Source: Henricia sp. BOLD:AAB3569
Taxonomy: Eukaryota > Echinodermata > Asteroidea > Spinulosida > Echinasteridae
Direction of reading: 5' to 3'
Length of the DNA stretch: 64,000 nucleotides
NCBI GenBank assembly: GCA_037783545.1
Contig: JBBELK010000067.1
Coordinates: 434,001-498,000 of the forward strand
Positions 37,601-45,813 of the stretch are shown piece after piece. Position 1 is the stretch's first letter; each line of letters begins with the position of its first letter. The notes under the pieces are model-generated. The model did no database searches. It was not told where the DNA came from and saw only the letters and a program-made list of their open reading frames with translations. The position numbers were made by a program, and so were the translations under genes.

Positions 37601-40600
37601 ATGCGCTACCTGCTAAACCGCTTGGACCTATCGCCCGTCACATCCAAATTACTACATGTTAAATGTTAGATCCAGCTTGAAAATAAACACTTCCTTGCAC
37701 CACTTTATTAACCAAATTTGCTGTGCTGGCAATATTTTGGAGAAACAAGCAACATTATGCGAGTGTTTTCTCTTCCTTTAAGTTGTGAAATGGCAGGTCA
37801 CTGGAATAAAGTACACAGCTGGATTTTGTCATCTGACAATTTAAGTACTCTGATCTCAGATTTTAACTGCCAGATTTTGAATGTACATGTTAAAACCAAA
37901 ATATCAAAAAGGATCATCTGGGATTATCCTAGTCAGTGAGCTTTCCTTTCATAAAGTGGATTGTTGTCATTTTGCCTCGAAATTAGAATCACACCCAAAA
38001 TATTCCTCCTAGTTGTGTCCTGCAGTGGTTTTAGATGTCCATGATTGGAAAATGATTGGAAAGAAATACTTACAACACCGTTTTTGAAGCCAAAACGTTG
38101 TCCAACGTACAAATTGAACGGCTGGTTCTGTCGATGCCGTGATAATATGTCTCGACGTGAAATCTCGCGAGAAGGCGCTTTCCTACGTGAAAATAAATTA
38201 CAGTTGGGCCTGCCCAATATCAAGCCTTACCGTTAATTGGGCACAAATACACTTACACGTACGCAGTCCTTTCCGTGCCGCTAGCGCTATACGCACTGAG
38301 GAAATGACTTGGCTGCTCTTTCCGACGGCTGTTTCATTACTTAAAGGCCCTGTAGATGATCTGTTTTTGAGCGATTCTGCGACTAAAACCATTATAAATC
38401 TAAAGAAAGACATCAACAAACACATCCAAAGAAGTTTCAGCTTTGTCAAATCTACCACGTTTAAAAAAACCATGAAAATCCATATGCATTTTCCTGGTCT
38501 TGGCGGGGTGTTTCAAATATTAGTTCTTAGTTGATCGGGTACTATGTGGCTTGCGTCATGCACTCTGCGGCGCACATACTGCGTGTGCGCGCAATCCATA
38601 AAAATGCATCGCGTTGGAACACGCACAAGGAGTACACAGCGCCCATGCATTTTGGACCGCGTAGATCCGAACCAAAAATAAGTAAATCGTTTGCAAACGA
38701 TCTAAATAATTTCAACTTTACGGATAATTTTCTGGTAAAATTATATCATTTTGAGCGAAAACCTTTCAATGGATAGTTGCTATTAATTCAATCTTTACTT
38801 TCACAACTTTTCCCCTGTAAACTCGTCGATTACTTTTTGGGGTCATTGCAAATGATCCACTGGGCCTTTAACACTTAATGTCAACCATGTCCATCTACTA
38901 AAATGTGGACATGGTTGAGCGGAATGAGCAGCCAAGTCATTTCCTCAGTGCGTACAGCGCTAGCGGCACGGAAAGGACTGCGTACGTGTAAATGTATTTG
39001 TGCCCGATTAACGGTAAGGCTTGATATTGGGCAGGCCCAACTGTAATTTATTTTCACGTAGGAAAGCGCCTTCTCGCAAGATTTCACGTCGAGACATATT
39101 ATCACGGCACCGACAGAACCAGCCGTTCAATTTGTACGTTGGACAACATTTTGGCTTCAAAAACGGTGTTGTATTAAAGTATTTCTTTCCAATCATTTTC
39201 CAATCATGGACATCTAAAACCACTGCAGGACACAACTAGGAGAAAATTTTTGTTTGGGTGTGATTCTAATTTCGAGGCAAAATGACAACAATCCACTTTA
39301 TGAAAGGGGTACCTTCTGTCCCTACGGGAAATCCCGTAGGGACAGAATCATTCTGTCTAGGATTATCCAAGCTATTTGGGGATTAACCTTGAGATTATCA
39401 GCTTCATTTTGAAGTCTTTCCTTAGCAGCCGTCAGTTCCTTGACTTTTCCTTCAGCAGCTTCAAGTTGTGTTTCTAATTCTGCCTCTAATTCTTGACTGC
39501 TGATCTGAAACTCATCAAGCTCTTCTTTGGCCTCTTCCCAGCTGAAATACACAAAAAATGAATTCATAAATACCTTAGACGGATTACTCATCCCTATTGG
39601 CTGAGAGCACATCACATGGCCACTCTAAACGGACGATAAAGATTAGTGATAAAGACCGACTGGCTGACTCGCGTTTGCGCCCACGTCCTAGTCAGCACGT
39701 ATGGGATACGCACACGCACACAGAAACTGCACGTTACCGAAAGCAAAATGTGCACTGTGACAAAATCTACCCGGTTGTGTGCGTGCGCGTACAACATGCC
39801 TGCATTACGCCTAACACAAGTGATCGAACAAACAACTCGACGCACAGCTAACAACAGTTTGACAAAACGTGATTAAGGAAAAAGTGAATGCAAAACATAG
39901 CAAAATGACAGGAATTTTGTTGTGAGTTTTACTGATTTACACAATAAAGGTATTTATGAATGGTATTAAAAGTCTTAAACAATCAGTTTAAAACCGGCGA
40001 CTGGTAGGGGCCTGGACGCTGATAATGGCCCTCGCCTGGCGGCTCGGGCCATTATCAGCGTGGTGGCTCGGGCCATTATCAGCGTCCAGGCCCCTAGCCG
40101 GTCTTAAACCAATAAAGAATTAGAAATTAGAAATGGCCAGAGACACCGGGGAATCCCCTTGCTCTTCACGAAAGAATGCTCTGGGATTTTTAAAGTGTGT
40201 TACTGTTAACCAACACACTGGACCAACGGCTTTACATCCCTTCCAAAGGATGGAGCAAGTGTGGTTGAGTGCCTTGCTCAAGGGCACAGGTACTGCAGCC
40301 GGGGGCAGATTCGAACCCACAACCCCAATTTTTACCTACTTTTCTTGTATGATTGTGAGTCAATGACCCAAACCACTCGACCACGGCTACCCCACAAACA
40401 TGACAAAGGAAGAAACGTGCGGGGATCCTGACAAATTGTGACAAAAGTGCGCCGTCCATAAAATAATTTTAGCATTTGCTATTCCTTGCCTTCTTTCATC
40501 AATGTTTGCACACCCCCACTGTTTTATGTTTTGACGGTTGAGTTCAATGGAAACAGGACAAATCGTACCCGGGACAACTCGAACCCGAGACAACTCGAAC

Positions 40601-41313
40601 CCATTCCATCATGTACGTGCGCGGCACTTTATGAAACCGTTTCACTGAACGACACTTGAAGTTTTCAGGACCTTTATCGGGAATTTCCTGGGACGTTTGC
40701 CAAGACTTTCGGACTTTTGGCGTGTGTTTTGGTGCCACTTTTGCCGGCACTACATGTAGTTTTACAAACATTTCTCCTGATTTCATTTTCAGCCGCAACT
40801 TTTGCCACATTTCCTGGCAAATTTTATTTTTGCCGGGAAATTTGCAGGGATTTTTGCCAGGATTTTGTTGAAACTTTCGCCGGGATTTTTGTTGCGACTT
40901 CACTGACTTTCGCCGCAATGTTTGCGGGAACATTTGTTGGGTCTTTTGGGGACGTTTTGCAGGACATTTAAAAAGTTACAACAAAATGATAATAACAAAA
41001 GCGGTACGAGTTGTCCCGGGTACGAGTTGTCCCGGGTACGAGTTGTCCCGGGTACGAGTTGTCCAGGGGTCGAGTTGTGCCGGGTACGAGTTGTGCCGGG
41101 TACGAGTTGTCCCGGATACGAGTTGTCCAGCATGATCATGAATGATGATGTCACTCATAGACATGGTGAACGGTGAACATATTTTACCGTACGCGTCCAA
41201 AATTGAACACGGAAACAGTTCACTTACTTCTGTCTGTATTCATCTGCCAAGTTCTTCCAATATTCTATCTCATCCTCTGGATTCATGAACGATGGTTTCG
41301 TCTTCTCAGCCAT
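22594..41313 (-). CDS. NDE1: nudE-family dynein regulator, complete nine-exon gene
   Basis: Nine exons on the minus strand join without frame conflict into 316 residues; human NDE1 and NDEL1 are about 335-346. Residues 8-180 form the coiled coil ([92 protein letters not shown]), which in the family dimerises and binds LIS1 and dynein intermediate chain. Residues 242-275 ([20 protein letters not shown] then [13 protein letters not shown]) are the conserved C-terminal motif. The PLTP threonine is residue 246 and the Cys of KLASC is 274; as I recall these correspond to a CDK site and a palmitoylation site in mammals. Role: dynein-LIS1 regulation in mitosis and nuclear movement. Its 5' end faces MARF1. 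Invertebrates usually have a single gene of this type, so NDE1 versus NDEL1 is not meaningful here. Confidence 0.95.
22763..23196. repeat. Long inverted repeat in NDE1 last intron
   Basis: gacatccaatattattatt ... atgaagctttgtttt ... at the left is mirrored by aaaacaaagcttcatttt ... aataatattggatgtc at the right. Inside, cagtaacaaaaaatactgt pairs with acagtattttttgttatt. A further inverse of 22905-22990 lies at about 23260-23410, so two elements have probably merged. Confidence 0.75.
23995..24463. mobile_element. TIR element, family G, copy 3
   Basis: Begins ggctccgtttgggcgtgc and ends acgcccgaacgcagcc. Same orientation as copy 1. Confidence 0.75.
24793..24875 (-). CDS. NDE1: NDE1 exon 8
   Basis: Acceptor tttattttcag before 24875; codes [20 protein letters not shown] then NSPVESP plus AG; donor GTAATG. 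ALESKLAxCRNF continues the conserved motif. Confidence 0.95.
24876..26297. other. NDE1 intron 7: two DNA elements
   Basis: 25117-25474 is a MITE with atataacgcccaa / ttgggcgttatat ends. 25529-26243 is the periodic TCGTAA element described separately. No coding sequence seen. Confidence 0.75.
25529..26243. mobile_element. TIR element packed with periodic tcgtaa words
   Basis: Left end aagccccttttacacttaca with gattttggatacgaa; right end complement (ttcgtatcaaaaatcatgtaa ... gtgtaaacgaggctta). Between them tcgtaa, tcgcaa and similar words recur every 8-12 bases, as in ttcgtaagggcattcgtaa. No ORF explains this. Confidence 0.75.
26298..26404 (-). CDS. NDE1: NDE1 exon 7 (C-terminal motif)
   Basis: Acceptor ttttttgttcag before 26404; codes [20 protein letters not shown] then [16 protein letters not shown]; donor GTAAGT. 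[22 protein letters not shown] is diagnostic of the family. Confidence 0.96.
27062..27773. mobile_element. Family B element, copy 1 (TTAA)
   Basis: TTAA at 27058-27061 and 27774-27777. Termini aggggctatgtcacggttt and its complement. Copy 2 at 33991-34793 is collinear except for a nested insertion. TTAA targets suggest a piggyBac- or Kolobok-type source. Confidence 0.88.
27778..28990. other. NDE1 intron 6 part, no assigned repeat
   Basis: Has a TATA-like tatataaagg at about 27852 followed by an open frame that resembles no protein I know, and AT-rich sequence with repeated cttattgcatt words. Nothing firm. Confidence 0.4.
28993..29515 (+). mobile_element. L2/CR1-type LINE 3' end
   Basis: Open frame reads [49 protein letters not shown], the typical end of L2/CR1 reverse transcriptases, then frameshifts and a tail gcgcttggaggcc ... 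ttattattatt. 5'-truncated, antisense to NDE1. Confidence 0.88.
29516..30966. other. NDE1 intron 6 continued, unassigned
   Basis: AT-rich. Around 30290-30440 is a diverged dispersed repeat (gataagacg, cctaggattag, tgacatcggcccctgg). Nothing coding seen. Confidence 0.45.
30967..31531 (+). repeat. Possible solo LTR
   Basis: Starts tgtgtctccc, ends cattaca, and has an AATAAA at about 31316 followed by a pyrimidine-rich U5-like stretch. No target duplication is convincing, so this is tentative. Confidence 0.28.
31564..31725 (-). CDS. NDE1: NDE1 exon 6 (linker)
   Basis: Acceptor tgctgaatag before 31725; completes Asp then [19 protein letters not shown] and a less conserved polar linker ending TTPSLNR plus G; donor GTAGGT. 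Only the first residues (DLRQELAV-like) and an EKMD motif match vertebrate proteins. Confidence 0.88.
31780..32470 (-). mobile_element. L2/CR1-type LINE fragment split by a MITE
   Basis: Reading down the minus strand: [16 protein letters not shown] (near 32440-32400), a break, then frameshifted LINE sequence around [13 protein letters not shown] and [19 protein letters not shown], and a 3' tail cgcctagaggccctggc plus attattattat. The break is the TIR element at 32233-32397. Confidence 0.85.
32233..32397. mobile_element. Family J MITE, short copy, TA target
   Basis: Between TA dinucleotides; gactgccgaagtg and the complement of gacagccgaagtg form the ends. It sits inside a LINE fragment whose two halves are collinear. 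Longer copy at 59946-60559. Confidence 0.82.
32751..32841 (-). CDS. NDE1: NDE1 exon 5
   Basis: Acceptor attatatttcag before 32841; codes [20 protein letters not shown] then [10 protein letters not shown] plus G; donor GTAAGA. Confidence 0.95.
32842..33740. other. NDE1 intron 4: family A copy and SINE tail
   Basis: 33117-33425 is a family A copy (gtttctgtgtgtgtgcgcg, ending agccaatagggatgcgtaa). 33455-33620 matches the SINE 3' body at 14550-14655 (gagcaaggcacttgcagcca). 33673-33702 is G-rich. Confidence 0.7.
33741..33786 (-). CDS. NDE1: NDE1 exon 4 (46 bp)
   Basis: Acceptor ttcacccacag before 33786; completes Arg and codes [15 protein letters not shown]; donor GTGAGT. A very short exon but phase and family sequence (VSLEDFEQRLNQ) agree. 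Confidence 0.94.
33855..33986. mobile_element. Family C MITE, copy 2 (TTAA)
   Basis: TTAA at 33851-33854 and 33987-33990; ends aggcacaggctcg and cgagcctgtgcct, with an internal catggagct hairpin. Its right TTAA is also the left TTAA of the next element. Confidence 0.88.
33991..34793. mobile_element. Family B element, copy 2 (TTAA), with nested insertion
   Basis: TTAA at 33987-33990 and 34794-34797; ends aggggctgtgtcaaggttt and complement. Collinear with 27062-27773 except for extra DNA at 34217-34355. Confidence 0.88.
34217..34355. mobile_element. Nested hairpin element in family B
   Basis: ggctgctttcgagagcg at the left and cgctcgaaagcagcc at the right; absent from the matching place in copy 1 (near 27296). 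Interior repeats ggtgctccat. Confidence 0.85.
34798..36128. other. NDE1 intron 3: two repeat blocks
   Basis: 34985-35090 has four copies of gcccggacaaaa in both orientations. 35630-36105 is a TIR element with ctgtttacacttgatcccga and its partner tgggaccagtgtaaatacag at the ends and several gatcccgagctcg words, each containing the palindrome cgagctcg. Confidence 0.7.
36129..36277 (-). CDS. NDE1: NDE1 exon 3
   Basis: Acceptor cttctttcag before 36277; codes [40 protein letters not shown] and HNDDLERAK plus AG; donor GTCAGT. [20 protein letters not shown] is nearly invariant in nudE proteins. Confidence 0.96.
36480..36880 (+). repeat. Degenerate acttgac/gactcga simple repeat
   Basis: Irregular runs of gactcgagactc, acttgacttgag and cgaaccgactcg. 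It is the target of the SINE at 36899-37280 and resumes at 37296. Similar short runs occur near 8470-8520, 47770-47840 and 53190-53310. Confidence 0.8.
36899..37280 (+). mobile_element. Dimeric tRNA-Thr-derived SINE with 15-bp TSD
   Basis: Flanked by aacatgcctgacttg at 36884-36898 and 37281-37295. Two monomers in tandem: the first starts inside the tRNA anticodon arm (tatgcaggaggtcgtggg), the second has a full tRNA-like head at 37121-37191. Both share the tail cgctatgaagtttttcatag to aacaaccttactt. 5' truncation and a long target duplication fit LINE-driven integration. Confidence 0.9.
37121..37191 (+). tRNA. tRNA-Thr(TGT)-like SINE head, probably not a functional tRNA
   Basis: Box A tggtcgagtgg and box B ggttcgagtcc are intact. 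Anticodon stem ctgc/gcag with loop cttgtat gives TGT; T arm gtggg/cccac. The acceptor stem pairs gctcgg with ccgagc but is one base short on the 3' side, and the sequence is fused to a SINE body, so it is a promoter-bearing SINE head. Confidence 0.6.
37296..37944. other. NDE1 intron 2 part, repeat fragments
   Basis: 37455-37560 is a dispersed repeat also seen near 5025 (gtcgatttcactaacgttta). The rest shows nothing I can assign. Confidence 0.5.
37945..39307. mobile_element. Foldback element, family K, about 380-bp arms
   Basis: Left arm 37945-38318 and right arm 38926-39307 are inverse copies of about 95% identity by eye (ctttcataaagtggattg outer, gacttggctgctc inner) around a 607-bp spacer without a coding frame. 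The spacer ends in its own hairpin tcaaccatgtcca/tggacatggttga (38881-38918). A terminal hairpin follows the right arm at 39314-39347. A single arm with a similar hairpin lies at 10171-10440. Confidence 0.9.
39314..39347. repeat. Perfect 15-bp terminal hairpin
   Basis: ttctgtccctacggg and its exact complement separated by four bases (aaat). The equivalent hairpin at 10173-10204 shows it belongs to foldback family K. Confidence 0.92.
39388..39541 (-). CDS. NDE1: NDE1 exon 2
   Basis: Acceptor gtatttcag before 39541; codes [20 protein letters not shown], then [20 protein letters not shown] and [11 protein letters not shown], ending at a codon boundary; donor GTTAAT. Matches the family's ELEAELEAQL block. 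Confidence 0.95.
39567..40100. mobile_element. Family A copy with compound palindromic end
   Basis: Starts ataaataccttagacgg, includes catccctattggctgagag, the tgtgcgtgcgcgtaca core, and ends in inverted blocks of gctgataatggccc around 40015-40095. Confidence 0.7.
40133..40396 (-). repeat. Uninterrupted SINE copy (reverse)
   Basis: Reverse complement matches 7001-7168 followed directly by 7384-7447, with box B-like gtgggttcgaatctgcc and ttgagcaaggcactcaacc. It gives the empty-site form for the MITE at 7169-7381. Confidence 0.78.
40557..41133. mobile_element. Foldback-like element with 16-bp tandem repeat arms
   Basis: Right arm 41005-41130: eight units of tacgagttgtcccggg, period exactly 16. 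Left arm 40557-40604: about three inverted units (acaactcg at 40574 and 40590, again 16 apart). The core 40650-40980 is full of spaced tttgcc/gggaa words. Terminal arms made of short tandem repeats recall Drosophila FB elements. It ends 94 bp before NDE1 exon 1. Confidence 0.8.
41228..41313 (-). CDS. NDE1: NDE1 exon 1 (start codon)
   Basis: ATG at 41313-41311 opens [20 protein letters not shown] then NLADEYRQ; two bases (AA) carry over. Donor GTAAGTG at 41227. The DEIEYWKxLAxEY match to vertebrate EETAYWKELSLKYKQ fixes the start. Confidence 0.93.
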
Positions 41314-41975
41314 GACTTTTTGGAGCAAATGTCGAAAAATATAAATTGGTTAATAACAGTTGACACAACCAACTGACCAACAGTGCAGTGTGTCGCCGGT
41401 TTCCAGTCATTTCGCCCCTTCTATTTTCACAACAGTCTATGGGTTTTTTCGCCCCTTGTACCATGTCGTAATTTCCAAAAACTGAACTCTCTCTCAGACG
41501 CCGCTAGCGGCGCTATACAATTTTTGCTTTCAACTTCGCCTCTCCTCATTTTCGCCCCCTAATTGGTAGCATTAACAAGAGGCGAAGTTGAAAACGGGCC
41601 ATTTTGCGGGGGCTTATTTTATTAAATGCTTTAAGCTCGACTTACATCGTCCGAAGCTCGTTACGCGCATATGAGCATCGGTGTTGCTGATGAGTAAGGG
41701 TGCTGTTTCGGTGTCTTAAAACCAAAAATATTGAGTTAAAATACGTCAATTGCGATCTCACTGGGTAAATGATCATGATGATTGTCTTGTAATAGTGTAG
41801 ATCGCTCTCACAACGGAAAATGTGGTGGTTTTTTTTGGAAAGAATTTACAAGTCGGACGTCACTAGACTGGTTCCCGCTCCACATATTCCACATACAACG
41901 ACTGAATATGAGGACCAGCTACTGTCATGTCGTGTTTAAAATAGCACTTTAAGCATTACGTCATTCTTTTATTTT

Positions 41976-42379
41976 GGTATTTTTTTCGTATACATTGAAC
42001 AAGGATTTTAAGGAAATTACCTCCTGGAATCAACAGATAATGTAATTTTAAGATATACTTCCCACTTGCACTTTTGTCGCAAATGTTGCTTTTCTGTATA
42101 AAAATCACATTTTCTTCTTCAAAAATTGCCTTCAGTATAGTGCACAAGATAACCATTCACGCGCGCGCAGCGCCCTCTGTTGTCGCGCTTACGCACAGAC
42201 CGCTCGCCGCGTCATTTTGTGCATTACTTTATGCAGTAATTTTATCATTTATTTATCTCAGAAATGCAACATTTGCGACGGAAGTGTCAGTGGGAAGTAT
42301 ATCTTAGAATTGAATAAGCTATCGATTCCAATATATAAATTTACCCAAATCCGTGTTCAATGTATATGAAAAAAATACC
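41976..42379. mobile_element. Family F MITE, copy 2 (perfect 8-bp TSD)
   Basis: ggtatttttttcgtatacat and complement at the ends, flanked on both sides by tttatttt. Opposite orientation to copies 1 and 3. Confidence 0.92.
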
Positions 42380-43611
42380 TTTATTTTTAGGAGCACATAT
42401 TCCGTTAATTTTCAAAGCGCGCTGCGCGCTATATGGCATGAGTGTACAACAATTTGAAAGGGGTTATTCCTTATTTGACCAATACAAATTTAATATACCG
42501 GGGTAGGCCCATTACTATTAGTATTAACCTTAAAATATTAAATTTTAATGTAGGCTAGCAAAAGTACATGTAGCATCAAAAAAAAAAATTAAAACCTTGT
42601 CTGAGTGCATCACCCAGTGAGACCCTACGGTTACCGTAACTATAGCCACTGCGTAGTTTTAAATCCGTGGCATCACCATAAATACACACGCAGCGGCACG
42701 CGTATGTGCACGCGACGTCAATTCAAATTCTCGGAACAATGACGAATTGTATCCGACGACCGGACGTGCATTCGGGTAACTTCGGGAACCTTCGGGAAAA
42801 AGGAGGAATTCCTCCTGTTTCAAAATGGCGAAAATTGGTGGCTGCCGGACCTTAAATTCAGTCTAGTCAAAGAATGTTTGGTCCGGGTACCAGACTAGGA
42901 CGTCACCTGGTCACATGCTCAGGCTCATGCACTGGGTCCCATGCACTATAGCCTATGGCTATGGGACAACTCGGAAATATTCTAAGTTTTTCTAGTAAAT
43001 TCTTCATATTTTTTCCCCTTAAAATTTTGGTTTTTTTATTAGGCAAATGAAATTAGATTACTAGTTTCTCATCAACCATTTATCAAATTTTGGTGAGGGA
43101 TTTTTTTCATTATTCATTATTTAGTCAAGGAAAAATACAACCTTTTAATTTGTATACACATACACGAACTGCCATTTAGAAACTGATTATTAAGGATCTA
43201 AACTCACCCAGAAATGATTTGGTGCCAGTATTAATTAGCTTGCGTTAGAAGGAACAAGTTGAGATGGCAAAATCATGGGAAATGACAAAGGAGATGTCTA
43301 GTTATGAAAGAGCAATATATCTGAATATAAACACAAAAGTTGCAAAACACAGATCGCGACTGCACAACTCAAATGGAAACTTTTCACTTGGGAGTATTAA
43401 AATTGCATCTGATTTTTCCCCTTTTTTTGCAAAATAATTAAATTTTGGCATAATTAAATTTGTTGGTGCGGGGTCAAAATCACAAGCGGGCGCTGACGAG
43501 AAACTAGTAATTTTATTTTATTGGCCTTGTATTTGCACATATTGATGTATAATAAATCAATTTAAGGCAAAATTAGTGACGTCTGAGTACTAAATTCTTA
43601 CCCTCGCAATA

Positions 43612-43897
43612 TGCTTGAAGCAAAATCGGAGGTTCGAATATCCGTTTATCGTTTATAGGTAGATCGTTGGTTTCTCTCAGCTCCAATATACATTGATCAA
43701 ATTACATAACATTATGTAGGCCTAATATAAATTGTAATGCGAGTATAGTATACTCGCATTACAATTTAATAGGCCTAGGCCTACATAATGTTATGTAATT
43801 CGTTCAATGTATATTGGAGCTGGGAGAAACCGACGATCTACCTATAAATGATAAACGGATATTCGAACCTCCAATTTTGCTTCAAGCATATCGCGAG
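43612..43897. repeat. 286-bp near-perfect palindrome
   Basis: Arms of about 140 bp, ctcgcaatatgcttgaag outer and gcgagtat inner, meeting at agt near 43747-43749 with almost no spacer. Few mismatches. Confidence 0.93.
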
Positions 43898-44188
43898 CAC
43901 CAAAGCATCGCAAAACACCGCTAAGTCTGCATGCTGACCAGGGGTGGATCCAGGGGGGACGTGGGGGGCGCACGACCCACCACCCCCCCTTTTCAAAAGA
44001 AATAATAAAAAATTAAACAAATCCACTTTTTGTGCACACTTTTTCTGCTATTGCCCCAGATCGCACCACAGAATCCATCTAGAAGCCGTTAGGCCCCCCC
44101 TTTTCAAAATCCTGGATCCGTCCCTGCTGACACAGGCATAGTTCAAGTATTACTTGGATGCCTACAATATCGCTTTTTTTCATGGGGA

Positions 44189-44732
44189 CGTGGTTTGCGA
44201 TATATGTAGGGTCCAAGGTCATCGGCCTCAACAAGTATCCATTAATTCCCAGCTCTCGCACGCCCCAAAAAAGCAACAGTTTTCACCCTCAAAATGGCCA
44301 CAAATACACTTTACACGACATCTGAGGAACAAATGGGTATTGAGGTTCAAGCTGAGGTGTAATAACTACTTACCCTTTTGGAAAAAGTGCAATTTTCTTT
44401 CCGATTTCCAGACCATTCCTTCAGTTACGAATTTCTAGCGTGACACGCACGCATTGTTTGAACATGTGCGTGTCACACTAGAAATTTGTAACAGAAGAAA
44501 TGGTCTCGAAATCGGACAGAAATTGCACTTTTTCCAAAAAGGAAAGTTATTACTGTCCTCAGCGTGAACTAAATACCCATTTGTTGTTCTGATGTCGTGT
44601 CAAGTGTACATGTATTTGTGGTCATTTTGAGGGTTGAGAATTGTTGCTTTTTTGAGGCGTGTGAGAGCTTGGAATTAATGGATACTCATTGAGGCTGATG
44701 ACCTTGGACCCTACATATATCGCATACCACGT
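44189..44732. repeat. 544-bp palindrome
   Basis: Arms of about 265 bp (acgtggtttgcgatatatgt outer, tgacacgcac inner) around a spacer of about 15 bp at 44456. Roughly 90% matched by eye. Confidence 0.92.
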
Positions 44733-45813
44733 GATGTCGCCAACAGTAAAATAATTTACTGACCTTTTACTAGTATTGGTTCCTCACAAAATAGTAAAAA
44801 TGCCATTAAAGACGGAGGCTCGTCAACGAATTTCACCGCGCTCCACACCTTGCCTGAGTAGGGTAGCTGCTTTTACAATCCCAGAGGGTGGAGGCTCATT
44901 ATTTATGCGAGCTCGCCACAGTGTATTACTGTTTATACGTTGCTAGGCTAATCGAATTAACCGGTTTCCGAATTAACCGTAAATTCCCATCCCTACAAAT
45001 GTTTTACCATTCATTCAACACAAAAACCGTACATGGATTTTTCAGGTTTTCCAAAGTATTACTGCATCTATGTGGTTGAAATTCCTACCGTAGAAGGCAG
45101 TTTATAAACAATATTCTTTAGTTATGTAATGTTGTTCCTGTTTTTAAAAGTTTTCCAATCATGTAATCTATCTTTAAAGGACGTGTGAAATAGGGTTTTT
45201 ATTAAATATAATAATAGTAGAGGGTGTGTTTTACACATTTTGGTCAATTTTCGCAAAATTTGATTGTTCCGTTTTGGTGTAATTGCAAGTTTTCTATTTT
45301 TATTCTAATGAGAATTTCCATATTCATGAGCAAATCCGTGATGTCATCTCAGGACAACAGAGGAAATCTCCATTGACTTGTGTACAAAAGATTTTGCCAT
45401 TTTCAGTGACTTCTTGGTGTTATGATCTGTATCAGTTTACTGAGTTTGTTTAGTATGTCATTTGCAACAATCCCAACAAGTTTGTTTGGGTCAGAAATGG
45501 ATCAGTGGGGTATCATTACAGTTTGAAATGTAATGTTCTTTCTTTGTTTTTCAACTGTGGGTTCCCTCCATGACTAGCAATAAACAGCGCCCTCGTCTGT
45601 CAAGAAAATTTTGAAGTAGAGAAAAGGTCACTTCTTTCTGAAATGAAAACAAATTTGAGTTTGCCCCTTTGTCTGCAACACTGTGATCTTCTGATTCGTG
45701 TATAAAAACAAATGGTTGATAATTTTCACTTCACTAAACCTTTAATACAAATAACATAAAACATGACATTTTGTGTTTCCCTAACACACAATCTTTTAAT
45801 CAGTTAAAGAATC

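Larger units (their letters stand above)
41314..45813. promoter_or_regulatory. Divergent NDE1-MARF1 intergenic region
   Basis: Separates start codons facing away from each other. No TATA box. A hairpin at 41528-41595 (caacttcgcctc/gaggcgaagttg) encloses a reverse CCAAT. At 42821-42840 a YY1-type caaaatggcg adjoins attggt. Family F copy 2 is at 41976-42379; large palindromes at 43612-43897 and 44189-44732. A TTAA-flanked, AT-rich element spans about 45178-45741. A MARF1 5' UTR exon probably lies here because an acceptor (cttttaatcag, 45792-45803) precedes the MARF1 start. Promoter positions are inferred. Confidence 0.45.

Noticed and set aside
45178-45741. MARF1 5' UTR exon
   Set aside because: This AT-rich stretch is bounded by TTAA and resembles 51795-52331, so it is better read as a transposon; the UTR exon itself was not located.
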